Source: Syntrophomonadaceae bacterium (GTDB lineage: Bacteria; Bacillota; Dethiobacteria; DTU022). Taken from it: a stretch of 7,804 bases of DNA. This document shows, one piece after another, positions 5,743-7,804 of the stretch; positions within the stretch are counted from its first letter, which is position 1; each line of letters starts with the position of its first letter. The stretch spans positions 1 through 7,804 of the forward strand of contig PXBM01000033.1 of assembly GCA_003566935.1 (NCBI GenBank), given 5' to 3'. A model generated the notes under the pieces. That model was given only the letters and a program-made list of their open reading frames with translations. It was not told where the DNA came from and ran no database searches. The translations under genes were made by a program, and so were the position numbers.

Positions 5743-7119
5743 GTGCTGGTGAAGCTTGTTGTAGAGGTTACGGATAGATATATCGAGGACACGAGCCGCT
5801 TCGGCCTTGTTGCCACCGGCCTGTTTCATCGCTTGCTGCAGAACATCTTTCTCCCAGGCCTGGTGCATCTCTTTCAGGGAACCGTCAATCGGCTCGGGCG
5901 AAATATTTTCGGGTTCTGAGTTTGAAACAAACGGCATAACCAGGTGCCGCTCTTCAATGATCTTCTCGTCACGGTCAAGATTAATTAAGGCGCGGGCTAT
6001 TACATTTTGCAGTTCACGCATATTGCCGGGCCAGTCATATTGCTTAAGGCGGTGGAAAACAGCAGGAGTGGTTTCCACCACGGTCCGCCCGTATTTTTCG
6101 GCATAACTGGATATAAAGTAGTTGACCAGCAGTGGAATGTCACTTTTAATCTCCCGCAGCGGGGGCAGTTCAATCGGAAATACATTGAGACGGTAATAGA
6201 GATCTTTACGAAACTGCTCTTGCTCCACCATCTGCTCCAGATCTGCATTGGTTGCGGCAATTACCCTTACATCGATCCGGCGGGTTTTTGATTCACCTAC
6301 CCGCATGATCTCGCCTTCCTGGATGGCCCGCAGCAGCCGGGCCTGGGCATCGGCATTCATCGCCCCGATTTCATCAAGAAACAAGGTCCCGCCGGAGGCT
6401 TCTTCAAAATAACCTTTTCGTCCGCCTTTCTTAGCCCCGGTAAAGGCACCGTCGGCATAGCCAAAGAGCTCACTTTCCAGCAGGGTATCGGTTAAGGAGG
6501 CACAATTAACCCTGACAAAGGGTTTATCAGACCTGTCGCTTTCATGGTGAATGGCGTGAGCGAAAAGCTCCTTACCTGTACCGCATTCCCCGCGCAGCAG
6601 GACACAGGCCGGTGTAACTGCAGCCTGCCTGGATCGCACAATCACCTGGTGGATCTGTTCGCTGTTACCAATTATATCATCGAAGGTGTAGCGGGCTTGT
6701 AGTTTCCTGACCAGTCGGCGGGTCCGTTCCAGCTCCTCCATGACCCGGCGCAGCTCGGAAATATCATGAATTACCCCTACGCTGCCCTTTAGTTCGCCCT
6801 TAATGACCAGGGGAGCACAGCTGACGATTACTTCCCGCCGGAAGGGTCCGACTTTCATCCGCACGCCCTTGATCGGCTTCCCGGTCTGCAATACCCGCAT
6901 GTGGACCGATTCACCCTCGGCAATATCAACGGTAGCAGGCTTTTTTAAAACCTCGTCTTCGGCAAGGCCGGTAATCCGGGTGTAAGCCCGGTTAACCATG
7001 ATGCCGATTCCGTTTTCATCGACCACGGAAACAGCATCTGACAGTGAATCAATAATTGTCTGCAGCAGAAGTTTGTTCTCGTAATCGCCGGCCAGGGTAG
7101 ATATCTGTTTATCTTTCAT
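5731..7119 (-). CDS. PAS-AAA+-Fis sigma-54-dependent transcriptional activator (BkdR-like role)
   Basis: A 462-residue enhancer-binding protein. Residues about 14-125 form a PAS sensor (SLSDAVSVVDENG; ending VGVIHDISELRR), followed by a short coiled linker. The AAA+ domain (about 145-385) has Walker A GECGTGKE (177-184), the sigma-54 contact loop GAFTGA (224-229), Walker B TLFLDE (245-250), sensor I AATNADL, arginine-finger segment FRKDLYYRLN (303-312) and sensor II WPGNMREL (363-370). The C-terminus is a Fis-type helix-turn-helix (about 434-458). It should hydrolyse ATP to open sigma-54 promoters. The only clear -24/-12 site in the window is just downstream, before the leucine dehydrogenase gene. 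That pairing resembles Bacillus BkdR, which controls branched-chain amino acid catabolism. The PAS ligand is unknown. ATG 7119 has GGGGG about 9 bases upstream. The toxin gene ends 18 bp before it, so the promoter at 7682-7710 may also express this gene. Confidence 0.93.
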   Translation of the reverse strand: MKDKQISTLAGDYENKLLLQTIIDSLSDAVSVVDENGIGIMVNRAYTRITGLAEDEVLKKPATVDIAEGESVHMRVLQTGKPIKGVRMKVGPFRREVIVSCAPLVIKGELKGSVGVIHDISELRRVMEELERTRRLVRKLQARYTFDDIIGNSEQIHQVIVRSRQAAVTPACVLLRGECGTGKELFAHAIHHESDRSDKPFVRVNCASLTDTLLESELFGYADGAFTGAKKGGRKGYFEEASGGTLFLDEIGAMNADAQARLLRAIQEGEIMRVGESKTRRIDVRVIAATNADLEQMVEQEQFRKDLYYRLNVFPIELPPLREIKSDIPLLVNYFISSYAEKYGRTVVETTPAVFHRLKQYDWPGNMRELQNVIARALINLDRDEKIIEERHLVMPFVSNSEPENISPEPIDGSLKEMHQAWEKDVLQQAMKQAGGNKAEAARVLDISIRNLYNKLHQHKLI

Positions 7120-7137
7120 ACCAAGTTGCCCCCATGT

Positions 7138-7410
7138 TTATTCATAGTGGGTCCACAAGCTAATTACTTTAACAGTTCTTTCTTGTTCATAAACCTGATA
7201 AATGAAGCGATGCTGCCTGTTAATTCTTCTTGAGTAAGCTCCACTTAAATCACCACAGAGTTTTTCATAAGGCGGGTACCCAGCATATGGATCTTTCTTA
7301 ACCAGTTCGATTAATGAGTTAACCTTAGATTTAAAACCTGCTTCGCAGGCTCTTTTTTTGTCTTTTAAACCCTGCTTTGTATAGACTACCTTCCACTGCT
7401 TACTGTTCAT
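7138..7410 (-). CDS. yoeB: YoeB-family mRNA interferase toxin
   Basis: A 90-residue RelE/ParE-fold toxin of the YoeB family, which enters the ribosomal A site and cuts mRNA. Residues equivalent to the E. coli YoeB active site are in place: a glutamate in YEKL (E49), the LSGAYSRRI segment (55-63), an arginine in QHRF (R68), and the terminal H88-Y89. Here one extra residue (E90) follows, whereas E. coli YoeB ends in HY. With all catalytic positions kept, it looks active. The start is ATG 7410, with GAGGA 5 bases upstream. An upstream in-frame TTG at 7422 would add four residues but lacks the good site. The start overlaps the end of the antitoxin gene, the usual arrangement for coupled translation. 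Confidence 0.9.
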   Translation of the reverse strand: MNSKQWKVVYTKQGLKDKKRACEAGFKSKVNSLIELVKKDPYAGYPPYEKLCGDLSGAYSRRINRQHRFIYQVYEQERTVKVISLWTHYE

Positions 7411-7645
7411 CACTGTCCTCAATGCATTGATCCAGGGATGTCTTTAATCCTTCAATTATCTTTTCTCTCATTACAGGATTTGAACTTAGGTATAAAGTTT
7501 CCTGGATGGAACGGTAATCTTCATCGGAAAGCATAACCACATTACCGGACTTGCCGGTGATATAGACAGGCTCATGGGTTTCCCTGACTTCTTCCATTAA
7601 CTTAAAAAATCTTTTTCTCGCCGTCGTCGCGTTTATAATGGTCAC
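7400..7645 (-). CDS. yefM: YefM/Phd-family antitoxin
   Basis: An 81-residue Phd/YefM antitoxin. The N-terminal part (about 1-55) has the family pattern: INATTARKRFFKLMEEV, then EPVYITGKSGNVVMLSDEDY, then an ETLYL helix. This portion dimerises and binds the operator. The C-terminal tail (about 56-81, acidic, ending in DSDEQ) is expected to wrap and neutralise the toxin. GTG 7645 is the start, with GGAGG 8 bases upstream. It is the first gene of the toxin-antitoxin operon, and its stop codon lies inside the toxin gene. Upstream, operator motifs and a promoter typical of YefM autoregulation are visible, which fits an intact, self-regulated module. Confidence 0.9.
   Translation of the reverse strand: MTIINATTARKRFFKLMEEVRETHEPVYITGKSGNVVMLSDEDYRSIQETLYLSSNPVMREKIIEGLKTSLDQCIEDSDEQ
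7416..7420 (-). promoter_or_regulatory. Ribosome binding site deciding the toxin start
   Basis: GAGGA lies within the last codons of the antitoxin gene, 5 bases before ATG 7408-7410. This favours the 90-residue toxin over a 94-residue form starting at TTG 7422. Confidence 0.6.
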
Positions 7646-7664
7646 CGGAACAACCTCCCCCTAA

Positions 7665-7684
7665 AGTACATCTTTATGTACATA
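7665..7684. promoter_or_regulatory. YefM-YoeB operator: TGTACA-type motifs 12 bp apart
   Basis: A perfect 10-bp palindrome TATGTACATA (7675-7684) contains TGTACA (7677-7682). A second, one-mismatch copy AGTACA begins at 7665, exactly 12 bp away. The pair also reads as GTACAT-CTTT-ATGTAC. In E. coli the YefM-YoeB complex binds paired TGTACA-core palindromes 12 bp apart. The site overlaps the -10 and the start of transcription of the antitoxin promoter. Confidence 0.75.
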
Positions 7685-7710
7685 TTAGCCTGATCATAAC
7701 CCTCTGTCAA
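7682..7710 (-). promoter_or_regulatory. Sigma-A promoter of the yefM-yoeB operon
   Basis: On the minus strand TTGACA (7705-7710) is followed, after exactly 17 bp, by TAATAT (7682-7687). Transcription would start near 7675, within the operator, and could run through the toxin-antitoxin genes into the sigma-54 regulator. Confidence 0.75.
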
Positions 7711-7741
7711 ATCTTTTTTAAATAATGATTGGCCTTAAACA

Positions 7742-7770
7742 TTGACAAGAACAAACTTGCGTATTACACT
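7742..7770 (+). promoter_or_regulatory. Sigma-A promoter of the divergent right-edge gene
   Basis: TTGACA (7742-7747), a 17-bp spacer and TACACT (7765-7770) give an exact -35 and a 4-of-6 -10. A ribosome binding site and ATG follow within 25 bp, so the leader is very short. Confidence 0.7.
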
Positions 7771-7775
7771 GTAAT
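7763..7775. promoter_or_regulatory. Dyad ATTAC-ACT-GTAAT over the -10, candidate operator
   Basis: Perfect 5-bp arms around ACT, overlapping the -10 hexamer of the plus-strand promoter, where a bound repressor would block RNA polymerase. The regulator is not identifiable. Such short GTAAT dyads are common in front of small autoregulated antitoxin genes, but that is only a suggestion. Confidence 0.4.
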
Positions 7776-7790
7776 GCAGAGGTGGTATCT

Positions 7791-7804
7791 ATGTTAAACG
7801 TTAG
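7791..7804 (+). CDS. Start of an unidentified gene running off the right edge
   Basis: ATG at 7791 is preceded by AGAGGTGG (7778-7785) at 5 bases and by a sigma-A promoter. Only M-L-N-V and part of a fifth codon are visible, so no function can be given. It is divergent from the yefM-yoeB operon. The dyad over its -10 suggests a tightly controlled gene. Confidence 0.6.

Noticed and set aside
1..7804. Search for CRISPR arrays, tRNA or rRNA genes, transposases and riboswitches
   Set aside because: No regularly spaced direct repeats, cloverleaf-like segments, transposase motifs or conserved riboswitch cores were seen. Nearly all the sequence is accounted for by the genes listed.

Overview
The window reads as part of an anaerobic, probably clostridial (Firmicutes) chromosome. 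The reasons are a four-polypeptide 2-oxoacid:ferredoxin-type oxidoreductase instead of a lipoate-dependent dehydrogenase complex, a sigma-54 activator with a PAS sensor, strong AGGAGG-type ribosome binding sites with several TTG and GTG starts, and moderate GC. The genus cannot be fixed from the sequence. Almost everything lies on the minus strand and is read right to left.

Right edge (7646-7804): a divergent promoter region. On the plus strand a clear sigma-A promoter, a dyad over its -10 and a good ribosome binding site lead to a gene of which only the first codons are visible. On the minus strand a second promoter, with an operator carrying TGTACA-type motifs 12 bp apart, drives a YefM-YoeB toxin-antitoxin pair (7138-7645). 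Only 18 bp after the toxin stop comes a PAS-AAA+-Fis sigma-54 activator (5731-7119).

Centre (4514-5730): upstream of a leucine-dehydrogenase-family gene lies a near-consensus -24/-12 promoter (TGGTACG-N4-TTGCA, exact GG-N10-GC spacing), with a 10-bp inverted repeat behind it that is a good candidate activator site. The promoter lies inside the longest possible reading frame of the dehydrogenase, so the true start is the ATG at 5569.

Left (266-4430): a tightly packed set encodes a 2-oxoacid oxidoreductase: gamma subunit, a fusion of a GltD-type FAD/NAD(P) module with the two-cluster ferredoxin (delta) subunit, then alpha and beta. The gene ends overlap or nearly touch. An 84-bp gap between the dehydrogenase and gamma genes holds a 47-bp inverted repeat built of four TTGCA motifs in helical phase. 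At the left edge, after a 184-bp gap, the first 27 codons of a class I fumarate hydratase alpha subunit are visible.

How it fits together (inference): the activator switches on deamination of branched-chain amino acids by the dehydrogenase. The oxidoreductase then converts the 2-oxoacids to acyl-CoA. Its built-in FAD/NAD(P) module would let electrons move between the iron-sulfur chain and NAD(P). This parallels the sigma-54/BkdR-controlled bcd-bkd operon of Bacillus, with the lipoate-dependent complex replaced by an iron-sulfur oxidoreductase. The exact substrate is not provable from sequence.
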